Notes: generated by a model not told the origin, from the sequence alone. Counted from the stretch's first letter, positions 43,101 through 51,943 are shown. The stretch is DNA of 64,000 nt from Arthrobacter alkaliphilus (GCF_021483235.1 NZ_JAKEEC010000013.1:1-64000), one strand, 5' to 3'. Numbers and translations are program-made.

Positions 43101-44765
43101 ATGGAAGCCATCGGACACTCCGACACGCTGCAAGGGCTCGCGTACCGTGGGCCTTTCGGTGTGTCCCGCGGTTCCCGTGGTCCGCGTGGCAGTCTCGATT
43201 CAGGCGCCCCTCGAGGCTCGCTGTCCCTGGTAAATGTACGGGATGTGGGCGGCGGTCGGGCTGCCTTGGAGGGGGCCGTGGCTGCAGTGAGGTCGTTGAG
43301 CGGGAAAGCGGCCGACGACGTCGGGGTCCTGGGTTTCCAAGAAGCTGTCGCGTTCGCGGACGCGGTGGAGGAGCTCTCCCGCACCCTGGATTATCTCCAA
43401 GTGGTCGCCGCTTCTGCGCTCGACGCGGCCCGGAACGAAGAACACACCAGCAGGCCGGGCCGGACTAGCAGCTGGGCCGCCGAAACCGAGGCAGGTTGGG
43501 GCGCGGGCTGGACCTCCGGAAGCGCGGCAGGCCCGGAAGGCGCACAGGATAGTGGCGCGGGCTCGGTGCATCCCGATGCGGTGCATTCGGTGCAAGCAAG
43601 GGGAGGCGACCGTGGAGCGGAGTTCAGGTCCACGGCCGAGCATTTGCGCTCCTTGCTGCGGATCAGTGCCGCCGAGGCCCGCCGGCGGCTTGCCCTGGCC
43701 CGGGAGCTGCTGCCGGGCCGCGGCCTAACCGGGCAAGCGGTCCGGCCCCGGCACGAAGAAACCGCCGCCGCGCTGGCATCCGGGGCGATCGGATCTCGTT
43801 CAGCCGGGATCATCACCATGGCCGTGGAGAAGGTGCGTCCGATGTGCAGCCCGGAAAAGGCGGCCGAGGTGGAACGTGCCCTCGCCCGGACCGCGGAGGA
43901 AAACGATCAGGATTTCCTCAGCCGGGTTGCCCGGCGCTGGGTCGAGGCTATCGACCAGGACGGCCCGGAACCGTCCGAAGAATCCCTCCGCTATCACCAG
44001 GGAGCGTTCCTGCGCCGGCCCAGGCACGGCCTACAGCACGTGGAAATTTTCGCCACCACCGAACAATACGAACACCTGCTCACCGTCATGAACACTGCCA
44101 CAAATCCCCGCATCGGGGCACCCCGCGGTACGGACCCGTCGGCCGGGGAACCGTCCGCCCAGTTGGACCGGCGTTCGCGGGCGCAGAAACTCCTGGACGG
44201 TCTGGTCGGGGCGTGCAAGCTCGCCCTGGCCGCCGGCTATCTGCCCGCCACGGGCGGCCACCGCCCGCATATCCTGGCCATAATCAACCACACCGAACTG
44301 TTCTCCTCTCGCGACCATCAGGAGCCGGGTGAGCCTGCGGTCCTGGGGACGGGGTCGTTCACGTTTACCGGGCCGGTTCCGGCCGCGGCATTGCGCAAGC
44401 TTGCCTGCGACGCGGACATCATCCCCGTGGTCTTGGGAGGCGAAAGTCAGGTTCTGGACATCGGGCGGGCATCACGGATATTCCCGCCGCAGATCCGCAA
44501 GGCCATCACGGCACGGGACAAGGGCTGCGCTTTCCCTGGGTGCACCATGCCGGCACCGTGGTGCGAGGCGCACCACATCGAGTATTGGTCCCGCGGCGGA
44601 GCGACCAGCACCGGCAATGGGACCTTACTCTGCAGCCATCACCATCACTTGATCCATAAGGAAGACTGGCACATCCAGGTCAACGACGGGATCCCCTGGT
44701 TCATCCCGCCACCCCACATAGACCCGCACCGGAAACCCCGAAGAAATCAGTACTTCCAGCTATGA
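43101..44765 (+). CDS. DUF222 / HNH endonuclease domain protein (13E12 repeat type)
   Basis: A 554-aa member of the large actinobacterial DUF222-HNH family, usually found in several copies per genome. DUF222 covers about residues 170-420 (LLRISAAEARRRLALARELLPG; EVERALARTAEENDQDFLSRVARRW split). The C-terminal HNH nuclease has CAFPGCTMPAPWCEAHHIEYW and LLCSHHHHLIHKEDW with paired cysteines for zinc. The N-terminal 60 residues contain low-complexity RGSRGPRGSL and PRGSL repeats. ATG 43101 has no strong ribosome site. Its biological role is unknown; mobile-element origin is often suspected. Confidence 0.9.
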   Translation: MEAIGHSDTLQGLAYRGPFGVSRGSRGPRGSLDSGAPRGSLSLVNVRDVGGGRAALEGAVAAVRSLSGKAADDVGVLGFQEAVAFADAVEELSRTLDYLQVVAASALDAARNEEHTSRPGRTSSWAAETEAGWGAGWTSGSAAGPEGAQDSGAGSVHPDAVHSVQARGGDRGAEFRSTAEHLRSLLRISAAEARRRLALARELLPGRGLTGQAVRPRHEETAAALASGAIGSRSAGIITMAVEKVRPMCSPEKAAEVERALARTAEENDQDFLSRVARRWVEAIDQDGPEPSEESLRYHQGAFLRRPRHGLQHVEIFATTEQYEHLLTVMNTATNPRIGAPRGTDPSAGEPSAQLDRRSRAQKLLDGLVGACKLALAAGYLPATGGHRPHILAIINHTELFSSRDHQEPGEPAVLGTGSFTFTGPVPAAALRKLACDADIIPVVLGGESQVLDIGRASRIFPPQIRKAITARDKGCAFPGCTMPAPWCEAHHIEYWSRGGATSTGNGTLLCSHHHHLIHKEDWHIQVNDGIPWFIPPPHIDPHRKPRRNQYFQL

Positions 44766-44882
44766 GCCCGGAAATGGCCGGCCGTCGCCTGCCGGCACTG
44801 ATCCTCCACAGGCACCCTGCGGCAGCTCTGTCCACATAGGACCGGACCGGGCTGCTGCTCCCGGCCCGGACGTTCTAGGCTC

Positions 44883-45794
44883 GTGGATATGCCACGCAGG
44901 AACCGAGCCTCACCCGCGGAGGATGCTGCGAGTGCGGCCCGGCTCCGATTTGCTGTCCGTCTTGCCCCGCCCTCGGACGACGCCTCTGACGCCCAGCCGA
45001 GGCACGTCAGCAAAAAAGAACCCCTGCTTCCAATGCAAACCTCGATGACAGCCGGCTCGGGGGTGGCCGGTGCGGGGGAACAGCCCGGCACCGATGACGC
45101 GTCCGAAGGAGCCGGACCTCCGCCCCGGCTTCGGTGGCGCACTCCTTGGCGCATACCCGTGCTGTTGGCTTTGCCTTGCTTGTTGCTGGTGATGTGGTTC
45201 TTCTGGCAGTCCTGGTCCGGGCAGCCCACCGTTGAGCCTCTCGTCCGGAGCTCCCACGCCGGAGCAACTCCGGAGGCGGGCGGGGGAAGCCGAAACCGAA
45301 GTGTCGACAGGGCCACAGGAGCACCCGATGGAGCCCAACTCCTCGTAGTCCATGTCGCCGGCGCCGTTAAGAACCCCGGTATCGTCAGGGTGCCCGCAGG
45401 GGCGCGGGTGTTCGATGCGATCGCAGCCGCTGGCGGTGCGGATTCGGCAGCCCAATTGGACAGTCTCAACCTTGCCGCCGTCGTGGAGGACTCGGCGAAG
45501 ATTCATGTCCCGCGGATAGGGGAGGCCCTTCCGTCGCAGCGTGCGGGCCCGGTTGGCAGTGCTCCCGCAGCCGATGGAACAGGAGCCGGGACTTCCGGCG
45601 AGGGCAAAGTCAATCTCAATACCGCGACGGCCGAGGAACTCGGCGCCTTGCCCAGGATCGGCCCCGTCCTTGCGCAGCGTATCGTCGACTGGCGGCAGAA
45701 GCACGGACCGTTCGCTTCCGTGGAGGATCTTGATGCCGTGGATGGTGTTGGTCCCAAAATGATGGAAGCCCTTCTGCCGTTGGTGACGGTCTAG
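44883..45794 (+). CDS. comEA: ComEA-type competence DNA-binding protein
   Basis: A 303-aa membrane-anchored DNA receptor of the competence pseudopilus. The cytoplasmic N-terminus is about 90 aa. One membrane segment follows (IPVLLALPCLLLVMWFF), then an SLBB-type domain (VHVAGAVKNPGIVRVPAGARV). The C-terminal double helix-hairpin-helix has VNLNTATAEELGALPRIGPV and DLDAVDGVGPKM. GTG 44883 or ATG 44889 is the start; neither has a clear ribosome site. comEC starts on the very next base. Confidence 0.93.
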   Translation: MDMPRRNRASPAEDAASAARLRFAVRLAPPSDDASDAQPRHVSKKEPLLPMQTSMTAGSGVAGAGEQPGTDDASEGAGPPPRLRWRTPWRIPVLLALPCLLLVMWFFWQSWSGQPTVEPLVRSSHAGATPEAGGGSRNRSVDRATGAPDGAQLLVVHVAGAVKNPGIVRVPAGARVFDAIAAAGGADSAAQLDSLNLAAVVEDSAKIHVPRIGEALPSQRAGPVGSAPAADGTGAGTSGEGKVNLNTATAEELGALPRIGPVLAQRIVDWRQKHGPFASVEDLDAVDGVGPKMMEALLPLVTV

Positions 45795-47507
45795 GTGCGT
45801 GGAGCAAGGGTGGGCCCGGGACGCCTGGACCTTCGGCTGGCCCCGTCCGCCGTTCTCGCGTGGGCGGTTTCGCTTGCGGCGGGTTATCTGCCCTCGCCGT
45901 GGACGGGAGCCGGGTGTGTGGCTTTGCTCGTAGCCGCGTGCCTTCTTCTCACCGCCCGGGCGGTGGCCGCTCCAAACCGGAGGAGTCTTGCGGCTACTTT
46001 GGCTGTCGCGTGCTTATTCGGAGCGGCAGTGACGGCCCACGCCGCAATGGACGCAGGGCTGCGCGACGGCGGCCCGGTGGCCAATGCTGCGGCTGCGCGC
46101 GACTCGGTAGTCATGAACCTGTTGATCGTGGGCGATCCACGCGAATTGGGCACGGATTCACGCGGCTCGGGACGATGGGCCGTACCGGCGGAAGTGATTG
46201 ATATTGCCGCCGACGGCATGCTGATCCGCTCCCGCGCACGAATTCTGCTGACAGGAGGCGAAGGCTGGGACAAGGTGGTCACCGGTCAGGAGGTCAGGAC
46301 GGCCGGAAATCTGAAGCCTGCAAAGCCGGGACAAGTCGAGGCCGGTGTTCTTGCCGCCGCCACCCCGCCCATGCGGCCAGACCCGGAAAGTCCCGCCGAC
46401 AGTCCCCACGGTCCTGCCTACTTGAAAGAACAGTTCGCCTTGGCCGCCGAGGAGTTGGGGGGCGACGCTGCCGGGCTCCTTCCCGGAATGGTCACGGGCG
46501 ACACCACCAACTTGGATGAAAGCCTGGAAACGGCGATGAAGACAACCGGCACCACCCACCTCACCGCGGTCAGCGGCGCAAATTGCAGCCTCATTCTTGG
46601 CGGCTTGGTACTACTGGCAAGAAGCTTCAGGATTGCCCGGGGATTCGCGGCAATCGTGGCCCTTGGCGGATTGGCGGCCTTTGTGATGATGGTCGGCCCG
46701 GACGCGAGCGTCCTCAGGGCTGCGGTCATGGGTGCTATCGGGCTCACCGCGCTAAGCAGCGGCAGGCGGGGCCGGAGCCTGGGCTTCCTCTGCCTGGCCG
46801 TAGCTGGCCTGCTCATCCTGGATCCCTCGCTTGGAATGAGCGTGGGGTTCCTCCTGTCAGTGCTCGCAACCTTGGGAATTATCCTGTTGGCACGGCCCAT
46901 GGCGTCCTGGGCGCCAGTATGGGTGCCTCCCTGGCTGGCCTCCGCCGTCGCTGTTCCCTTGGCCGCACAGCTGCTCTGCAGCCCAGTGATCGTAGCCTTG
47001 CAACCGCAGTTCTCCAGCTACTCGTTGCTCACGAATATCGCGGTTGCTCCGTTTGTCGCACCAGTGACAATCCTGGGAACCCTTGCGGTTCCGCTTGTTC
47101 CGTTGCTCCCTTGGCTTGCAGTTGTTCCGATGGCCGTTGCCGGGGCCAGCGCGGGATTGGTGGCGGCAATCGCCAGGTTCTTCGCAGGACTGCCGGGGGC
47201 GGCCCTGCCGTGGCCGGAAGGGCCTGCAGGAATCGCCACCATGACGCTTTGGTCTGTTTTGAGCATCCTGATGGTGTGGCTGGTCCTGCATCCGACGCGG
47301 GTGGGCTCCGCCGTGCGATGGTTGCACGGCCGCCTGGTGCTCGTCATAGCCGCCGGCGAGTCGGCTCTCCGTGCTGGCCATGGGAGACTGGAAGCCTGCG
47401 AAAAACCCTCTGGAAGGAAGCAACATTGCCCGCTGCCCAGGTCTCCAAAGCTAAAACCCCTGCGGCGAACACCACCAGCTGGCGGGACATCACGCCAGCC
47501 GCCGTAG
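45795..47507 (+). CDS. comEC: ComEC/Rec2 DNA-uptake channel lacking the metallo-beta-lactamase domain
   Basis: This 570-aa multi-pass membrane protein is the inner-membrane channel for transforming DNA. N-terminal membrane helices are followed by an OB-like segment. The Competence domain signature is GTTHLTAVSGANCSLILGG, and hydrophobic helices run to about residue 520 (WSVLSILMVWLVLHP). Full-length ComEC proteins usually continue with an extracellular metallo-beta-lactamase nuclease domain; no HxHxDH motif or extra 200 aa exists here. The last 27 codons overlap holA in another frame and are basic/proline rich, so this end looks like a read-out. Directly adjacent to comEA. Confidence 0.9.
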   Translation: MRGARVGPGRLDLRLAPSAVLAWAVSLAAGYLPSPWTGAGCVALLVAACLLLTARAVAAPNRRSLAATLAVACLFGAAVTAHAAMDAGLRDGGPVANAAAARDSVVMNLLIVGDPRELGTDSRGSGRWAVPAEVIDIAADGMLIRSRARILLTGGEGWDKVVTGQEVRTAGNLKPAKPGQVEAGVLAAATPPMRPDPESPADSPHGPAYLKEQFALAAEELGGDAAGLLPGMVTGDTTNLDESLETAMKTTGTTHLTAVSGANCSLILGGLVLLARSFRIARGFAAIVALGGLAAFVMMVGPDASVLRAAVMGAIGLTALSSGRRGRSLGFLCLAVAGLLILDPSLGMSVGFLLSVLATLGIILLARPMASWAPVWVPPWLASAVAVPLAAQLLCSPVIVALQPQFSSYSLLTNIAVAPFVAPVTILGTLAVPLVPLLPWLAVVPMAVAGASAGLVAAIARFFAGLPGAALPWPEGPAGIATMTLWSVLSILMVWLVLHPTRVGSAVRWLHGRLVLVIAAGESALRAGHGRLEACEKPSGRKQHCPLPRSPKLKPLRRTPPAGGTSRQPP

Positions 47508-48442
47508 TGCTCATTACCGGACCTGAAGAATACCTCGGAATTCGGGCCATGGATCGGATCCGCTCACAGGTGCGGGCCGCGGCACCGGAAGTGGAAATCA
47601 GCAAGCTCAACGCAGGGAGCTACGAGTCCGGTTCCCTCGCAATGGCGGTCACGCCGTCACTATTCGATGAGGCAAAACTTGTCGAGATCGAGGGCCTCGA
47701 GTCCATGACCGATGCCTTCCTTGCCGATGCCTTGAAATATATAGCCCAGCCGGAGAACGACGTCGTGCTCGTCCTTCGCCATGCTGGCGGGGTGCGGGGA
47801 AAGAAGCTTTTGGACGCCATCAAGTCCTCCGGCTGGCCGGTAGTGGACTGCCAGCCTTTGAAAAAGGACGCCGAGAAAACAGCATTCGTCGTCTCGGAGT
47901 TCAAGGCAGGCGGCCGCCGGATCGAAGGCGAAGCCGTCCAGGCCCTCGTCAATGCAGTCGGTGCCAGCCTCTCCGAACTTGCTGCGGCATGCAACCAGCT
48001 CATCGCGGATGCAACCACCACTGTGGACGCGGCCACCGTGGAACGCTACTACGGCGGCCGCGTCGAAGCCACCGCATTCAAGGTTGCGGACGCCGCCATG
48101 GCCGGCAACGGGCCGCTAGCCCTGTCCAGCCTCCGGCACGCCCTCGCCACCGGGGTCGATCCCGTACCCCTGGTTGCCGCCCTTGCCTCCAAGCTCCGCA
48201 CACTGGCTAAGGTCGCCGGCGCCCAGGGGTCGTCGGCACAAATCGCCAAGCAGCTTGGCATGCAGCCGTGGCTCGTGGAACAGGCCCAGCGGGATGTCCG
48301 GCGTTGGACGCCCGAAGGCTTGATCCGTTCCATCCAGGCCACGGCCGAAGCAGATGCCCAGGTAAAGGGCCTCTCGCGGGATCCGGTGTACGCGGTCGAG
48401 CACGCCGTCACCGTTATCTCCAACGCGGCCCGCGGCCGCTAG
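47426..48442 (+). CDS. holA: DNA polymerase III subunit delta
   Basis: Clamp-loader wrench subunit; 338 aa. AAA+ domain I starts AAVVLITGPEEYLGIRAMDRI; ESGSLAMAVTPSLFDEAKLVEIEG and ALKYIAQPENDVVLVLRH are typical delta segments; the C-terminal collar domain has VEATAFKVADAAMAGN. TTG 47426 is five bases after GGAAGGAAG and overlaps the end of comEC by 82 bp. The position after comEC matches the common comEA-comEC-holA-(rpsT) order. Confidence 0.94.
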   Translation: MPAAQVSKAKTPAANTTSWRDITPAAVVLITGPEEYLGIRAMDRIRSQVRAAAPEVEISKLNAGSYESGSLAMAVTPSLFDEAKLVEIEGLESMTDAFLADALKYIAQPENDVVLVLRHAGGVRGKKLLDAIKSSGWPVVDCQPLKKDAEKTAFVVSEFKAGGRRIEGEAVQALVNAVGASLSELAAACNQLIADATTTVDAATVERYYGGRVEATAFKVADAAMAGNGPLALSSLRHALATGVDPVPLVAALASKLRTLAKVAGAQGSSAQIAKQLGMQPWLVEQAQRDVRRWTPEGLIRSIQATAEADAQVKGLSRDPVYAVEHAVTVISNAARGR

Positions 48443-48480
48443 AGGCCGGCGCCCAGCCGGTGGCCGCTAGCGTCCGCTGC

Positions 48481-48506
48481 CCGGGCCATGAGCTATGGCT
48501 GCCCGG
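48481..48506 (+). terminator. possible holA terminator hairpin
   Basis: GCCAT/ATGGC (48485-48489 and 48495-48499) with loop GAGCT extends through CCGGG/CCCGG flanks with a short bulge. No T-run follows. It lies about 40 bp after the holA stop. Confidence 0.4.
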
Positions 48507-48587
48507 CGCCGTGAGTTTCGCCTGCACCCAAGCCCCTCAGGCATGCACGGGCGCCCGATAATCGACCTTTCGCCCCGGTTTTCCTTT

Positions 48588-48620
48588 ATGCTTATGCCAC
48601 CGGGGAAGTAAGCATGCTTA
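48588..48620. promoter_or_regulatory. ATGCTTA/TAAGCAT half-sites upstream of the NRAMP-related gene
   Basis: ATGCTTA (48588-48594), TAAGCAT (48609-48615) and ATGCTTA (48614-48620) form an inverted repeat and a perfect 12-bp palindrome TAAGCATGCTTA (48609-48620), followed by AT-rich TATATTTAT that could serve as a -10. The site is 30 bp before the transporter start and is a candidate metal-regulator operator. Confidence 0.5.
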
Positions 48621-48649
48621 TATTTATCGGGTGAAAGCAGGCAAAGACG

Positions 48650-50044
48650 ATGAACGCGATCGGGGCATCTGAGCCCGAAACACCGCAGTCTTCAAGGAGC
48701 CAGGCGGAATCGGAAGATGCCCCAGGGAAGGATTTACCTCTTCCGAAGCCGCGTTCACCTATAGGCCGGTTCTTCGGTCTGCTCGGGCCGGGTCTGGTGA
48801 CCGGGTCCGCAGACGATGACCCATCGGGAATCGCGACGTACGCCCAGGCCGGTGCCACGTTCTCCAACGGCATGCTCTGGACCGCTCCCGTTACCTTGCC
48901 GATGATGATGGTCGTCCAGGAAATGTGCGACCGCACCGCCTTGGCCACGGGCGACAGCCTCGGCAAGCTTGCCCGCCGGAAGTTCTCCCGCAAGCCGCGG
49001 GTGATGATCGGCATCCTGATCGTGGCACTGCTGGTGGCCAATACGCTGAATGCAGCGGCGGACCTGATGGCGATCGGGCAAGGCATGGCTCTGCTGGGTG
49101 CGGGACCGGGCCACCTCTGGAGCGCCGTCGCCGGAATCGGCATCGCCGTTGCCTTGATGACGGGCGGCTTCAAGACCATCGCGCGGATCTTCAAGTGGCT
49201 CTGCTTGGCCCTGCTGGCATACGTGGCGGTCCTCTTCGTGGCCAAGGTGGACTGGGCCGACGTCGTGGCAGGGGTCCTGGGCCTGCAGTTCCGGTTCAGC
49301 CTGGATTACCTCGGGCTGATCGTGGCGGTCCTCGGAACCACCATCTCCCCGTACCTGTTTTTCTGGCAAAGCGAAGACCGGATCGAGGAACTCCGGGAGG
49401 AGGACGACCGAGCCGGCGATCACGCACTCGGCCTCAAGTACCGTGCCGCGGCTCCGGCCAGGCGCAAACTCCGTGAAGCGCGCACCGATGTGTTTACCGG
49501 GATGTTCTTCTCGGTCCTCGTCATGTTTGCCATCATCGCGGCCACCGCCGCGACCTTGGGCAAAAACGGCACCGACGTCAAGACCGCAGCCGACGCCGCC
49601 AAGGCCCTGGAACCCATCGTTGGTCCGGCCGCAAAGTACCTCTTCGCCGCCGGGTTCATCGGTTCAGGGATCCTCGCTGTCCCTGTCCTGGCGGCTGCGG
49701 GAGCCTCCGGGCTGGCCGGGCTGCTCGGCAAAGAGTGGGGATTCGACAAGCAACCCAAGAAGGCCCCCCTCTTCTATATGCTGCTCGGCGTGGGGACCAT
49801 CGGCGGCGTTGTCATCAGTTTCTTCACCTCCGACCCCATCGGACTGCTCATCCTCAGCGCCATCATCAACGGAATAGCAGCGGCACCATTCCTCATTGTC
49901 ACGATGCTGATCGCGAGGGACCCCGAACTCATGGGGAAGTATCGCAACGGAAAACTAGCTTCGACACTGGGCTGGTCAACGACCGCCATCATGGTTGTGG
50001 CCGGCGCCATCGGCATCTGGACCACCGTCAGCGGCGGCGCCTAA
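48650..50044 (+). CDS. NRAMP-related divalent metal transporter
   Basis: A 464-aa membrane protein of the SLC11/NRAMP superfamily with about eleven hydrophobic segments. The first-helix motif, DPGN in classical Mn/Fe transporters, is DPSG here (residues 57-60, in ADDDPSGIATYAQ). The sixth-helix MPH is SPY (233-235, in TTISPYLFFWQSEDR). Such changes occur in NRAMP-related magnesium/manganese transporters, which lack the soft-metal methionine. A roughly 40-residue hydrophilic loop (about 245-280) is rich in E, D and R. ATG 48650; no ribosome site is strong. Substrate is inferred, not shown. Confidence 0.85.
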   Translation: MNAIGASEPETPQSSRSQAESEDAPGKDLPLPKPRSPIGRFFGLLGPGLVTGSADDDPSGIATYAQAGATFSNGMLWTAPVTLPMMMVVQEMCDRTALATGDSLGKLARRKFSRKPRVMIGILIVALLVANTLNAAADLMAIGQGMALLGAGPGHLWSAVAGIGIAVALMTGGFKTIARIFKWLCLALLAYVAVLFVAKVDWADVVAGVLGLQFRFSLDYLGLIVAVLGTTISPYLFFWQSEDRIEELREEDDRAGDHALGLKYRAAAPARRKLREARTDVFTGMFFSVLVMFAIIAATAATLGKNGTDVKTAADAAKALEPIVGPAAKYLFAAGFIGSGILAVPVLAAAGASGLAGLLGKEWGFDKQPKKAPLFYMLLGVGTIGGVVISFFTSDPIGLLILSAIINGIAAAPFLIVTMLIARDPELMGKYRNGKLASTLGWSTTAIMVVAGAIGIWTTVSGGA

Positions 50045-50071
50045 GAGGCGGCGGCCTGCGGCTAGGCGGAA

Positions 50072-50824
50072 TCAGGTCTGTTCGAGGAGCTGCTGATAAA
50101 GCGCCCGCGTCCGCGGGCTGGGCGAGACGCCAAGCTGGTCGCGGAGAAGGTCGGCCAGCAGGCCGTACACGGTCAGCGCCTCGGCCAGGTTGTCCTGGGC
50201 GGCGAGAGCCTGCATCAGGTAGCGATGACCGCTTTCGCGGAGTGGGTCCAGGGCGATGAGTCGGCGGCCGGCACGGAGCGCACCGGCGAGTTCAGCGCCG
50301 CCGATGCCGAGCTCGGCGGCGGCATAACACTCAAGCGATCGGAGCCGGATCTCGGCGAGCTGGCTCCGGGTCTGGTCGATCCAATCCGCATCCTCGCCAG
50401 GCAGGAATCCGCGTTCGGCGACGAACAGGGCGACCAGCGCCGGCCCCCAGGCACGCGTCCAGTTCTTCTGTGCCACGGCGGACTCGGCGCGGTGGATTGC
50501 CTCCACGGCAGCTTCGAGGTCGATCCAGGCACCAGGCAGGTGAAGCTGGACAGTGACACGGCCATCCACAGCGTCCGGACCGAAGACGTGGCGAAGCTTG
50601 GAGAGCAGCGGATTGAGACGGGCATCGATTCCAGTGGAATCGGGGGAGCGCCACAACGCCTCGATGAGCTCGTCCCGGGGCACCTGCCGGTGCCGGTTGA
50701 CCACGAGGTAGGTAAAAAGCAGGCGTCCCTGACGGCCGGGAAGGCCATGATCGACCCTTAGCCCGTCCCGTTCCACAACCAGCGGTCCGCAAATTTGCAG
50801 ACGCAGCGCTGACTGCACGGTCAT
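50072..50824 (-). CDS. SARP-type regulator (winged helix plus bacterial transcriptional activator domain)
   Basis: A 250-aa protein with an OmpR-like DNA-binding domain (LRLQICGPLVVERDGLRV; RHRQVPRDELIEALW; LNPLLSKLRHVFG) and a BTAD TPR-like domain (LRSLECYAAAELGIGG; RRLIALDPLRESGHRYLMQALAAQ; VYGLLADLLRDQLGVSPSP). This is the architecture of small AfsR/DnrI-type activators without the NB-ARC part. No biosynthetic cluster is nearby, so the target is unknown. It converges on the NRAMP gene and is divergent from the DUF1059 gene. Confidence 0.88.
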   Translation of the reverse strand: MTVQSALRLQICGPLVVERDGLRVDHGLPGRQGRLLFTYLVVNRHRQVPRDELIEALWRSPDSTGIDARLNPLLSKLRHVFGPDAVDGRVTVQLHLPGAWIDLEAAVEAIHRAESAVAQKNWTRAWGPALVALFVAERGFLPGEDADWIDQTRSQLAEIRLRSLECYAAAELGIGGAELAGALRAGRRLIALDPLRESGHRYLMQALAAQDNLAEALTVYGLLADLLRDQLGVSPSPRTRALYQQLLEQT

Positions 50825-50888
50825 GACACCATGATCCCATGGGCTTCCATCATTTCGGAGAGGGACCCAGCAGTTTTAGGAGGTCGTT

Positions 50889-51047
50889 ATGGCTAAGCTC
50901 ATCCGATGCGAATGCGGTTTCGTCGGCCGCGGTGATACCGAGGAGGAAGTGATCGGGGCGATCCGCGGCCACCTCGCCAGCGACCACCCGGTGCTGCTCC
51001 AATCCGTCAGTCGCGAGGATCTGCTGGGCTGGATTGAAGTGGAATAG
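50889..51047 (+). CDS. DUF1059-type small protein, 52 aa
   Basis: ATG 50889 follows an excellent AGGAGGTCGTT ribosome site. The product begins MAKLIRCECGFVGRGDTEEE, continues through IGAIRGHLASDHP and ends LLGWIEVE. The CxC pair near residue 8 and the HxxxxH pair (GHLASDH) resemble the small DUF1059 proteins, probably metal-binding or zinc-ribbon-like; the function of that family is unknown. It is separated from the sulfurtransferase by about 75 bp. Confidence 0.78.
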   Translation: MAKLIRCECGFVGRGDTEEEVIGAIRGHLASDHPVLLQSVSREDLLGWIEVE

Positions 51048-51124
51048 CCAGACGCGCCCTGACGCCAAGGTAGCGCCAACCTTGAGCCAACATTGGCCCA
51101 AGGACGAGGCGGGAGACTGTGGAC

Positions 51125-51943
51125 ATGCTCATCGAACCCATCTGGCTGGTAAATCATTTGTCCGACCCTGCCGTCCGCGTCGTCGAAGTGGACGTGTCCG
51201 CGGCCTCCTACAACCAATGGCACATCGACGGTGCCGTACTCTGGAACGTCTACGCAGACCTCAAACAAGACGGGTATAGCCCGGTCGGCAGGCAGGCCAT
51301 CGAGCGGCTGTTGGCTCGCTCCGGCATTGGCCTGGACTCGACGGTTGTGCTCTACGGATACGCCCCGGCCCTCGGCTATTGGCTGCTCAAGACATACGGT
51401 CACGCCGAGGTCCGCATCCTGAATTGCTCCCGCGACACGTGGCGTGCCGAAGGACATCCCACGAGCACGTCCACGGCCCATGTAGAGGCGGCACCGTACG
51501 AGCTCAATGAACGGAACGAGCTCCTGTACGCCGACATGCAGGCCGTCCGCCAGGCCATCGGCCGTCCTGGAACGACTATCCTGGATGTCCGCTCCGAGTC
51601 CGAGTACGCCGGTGAGCGGTTCTGGCCGTCCGGCGGAATGGAGCCGGGAGGGCGCGCCGGACACATCCCTACCGCCGTTCACCGGCCATTCGGCGATCTC
51701 TACGACCAAAAAGGCGCATTCCGCCCGGCCCACGAGCTGCGCCAGGCGCTGGCGGTGCCGGAGCTCGAAGGAGAGGACGAGCTGATCACATACTGCACAG
51801 TCGGTGGCCGCGCGGCTACGGCGTGGTACGTGCTCACCGGACTTCTCGGCCGGGAGCGTGTGCGGGTCTACGACGGATCATGGGCCGAATGGGGCCTTCG
51901 CCCCGACACCCCGGTGGAGACACCCCATCTCGCTCCGCATTAA
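51125..51943 (+). CDS. thiosulfate/3-mercaptopyruvate sulfurtransferase (tandem rhodanese)
   Basis: A 272-aa protein with two rhodanese domains. The N-terminal inactive domain runs from VRVVEVDVSAASYNQWHIDGAV to about residue 120. The C-terminal domain has ILDVRSESEYAG, AGHIPTAVHRPF and the catalytic loop CTVGGRA, where Cys carries the persulfide. The CxxGxR loop fits a thiosulfate or mercaptopyruvate donor. ATG 51125 is nine bases after GGGAG; GTG 51119 is too close. The stop TAA lies in the first of three C[A/T]TTAAAGA repeats. Confidence 0.93.
   Translation: MLIEPIWLVNHLSDPAVRVVEVDVSAASYNQWHIDGAVLWNVYADLKQDGYSPVGRQAIERLLARSGIGLDSTVVLYGYAPALGYWLLKTYGHAEVRILNCSRDTWRAEGHPTSTSTAHVEAAPYELNERNELLYADMQAVRQAIGRPGTTILDVRSESEYAGERFWPSGGMEPGGRAGHIPTAVHRPFGDLYDQKGAFRPAHELRQALAVPELEGEDELITYCTVGGRAATAWYVLTGLLGRERVRVYDGSWAEWGLRPDTPVETPHLAPH

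Noticed and set aside
43101..44765. Mobile element call for the DUF222/HNH gene
   Set aside because: No inverted repeats, target duplication or transposase/intron features are seen around it; the family is simply multicopy in actinobacteria.
46583..47425. Extended N-terminus for holA inside comEC
   Set aside because: It is antimotif, Arg/Gly/Cys-rich shadow sequence; TTG 47426 with GGAAGGAAG gives a normal delta subunit.
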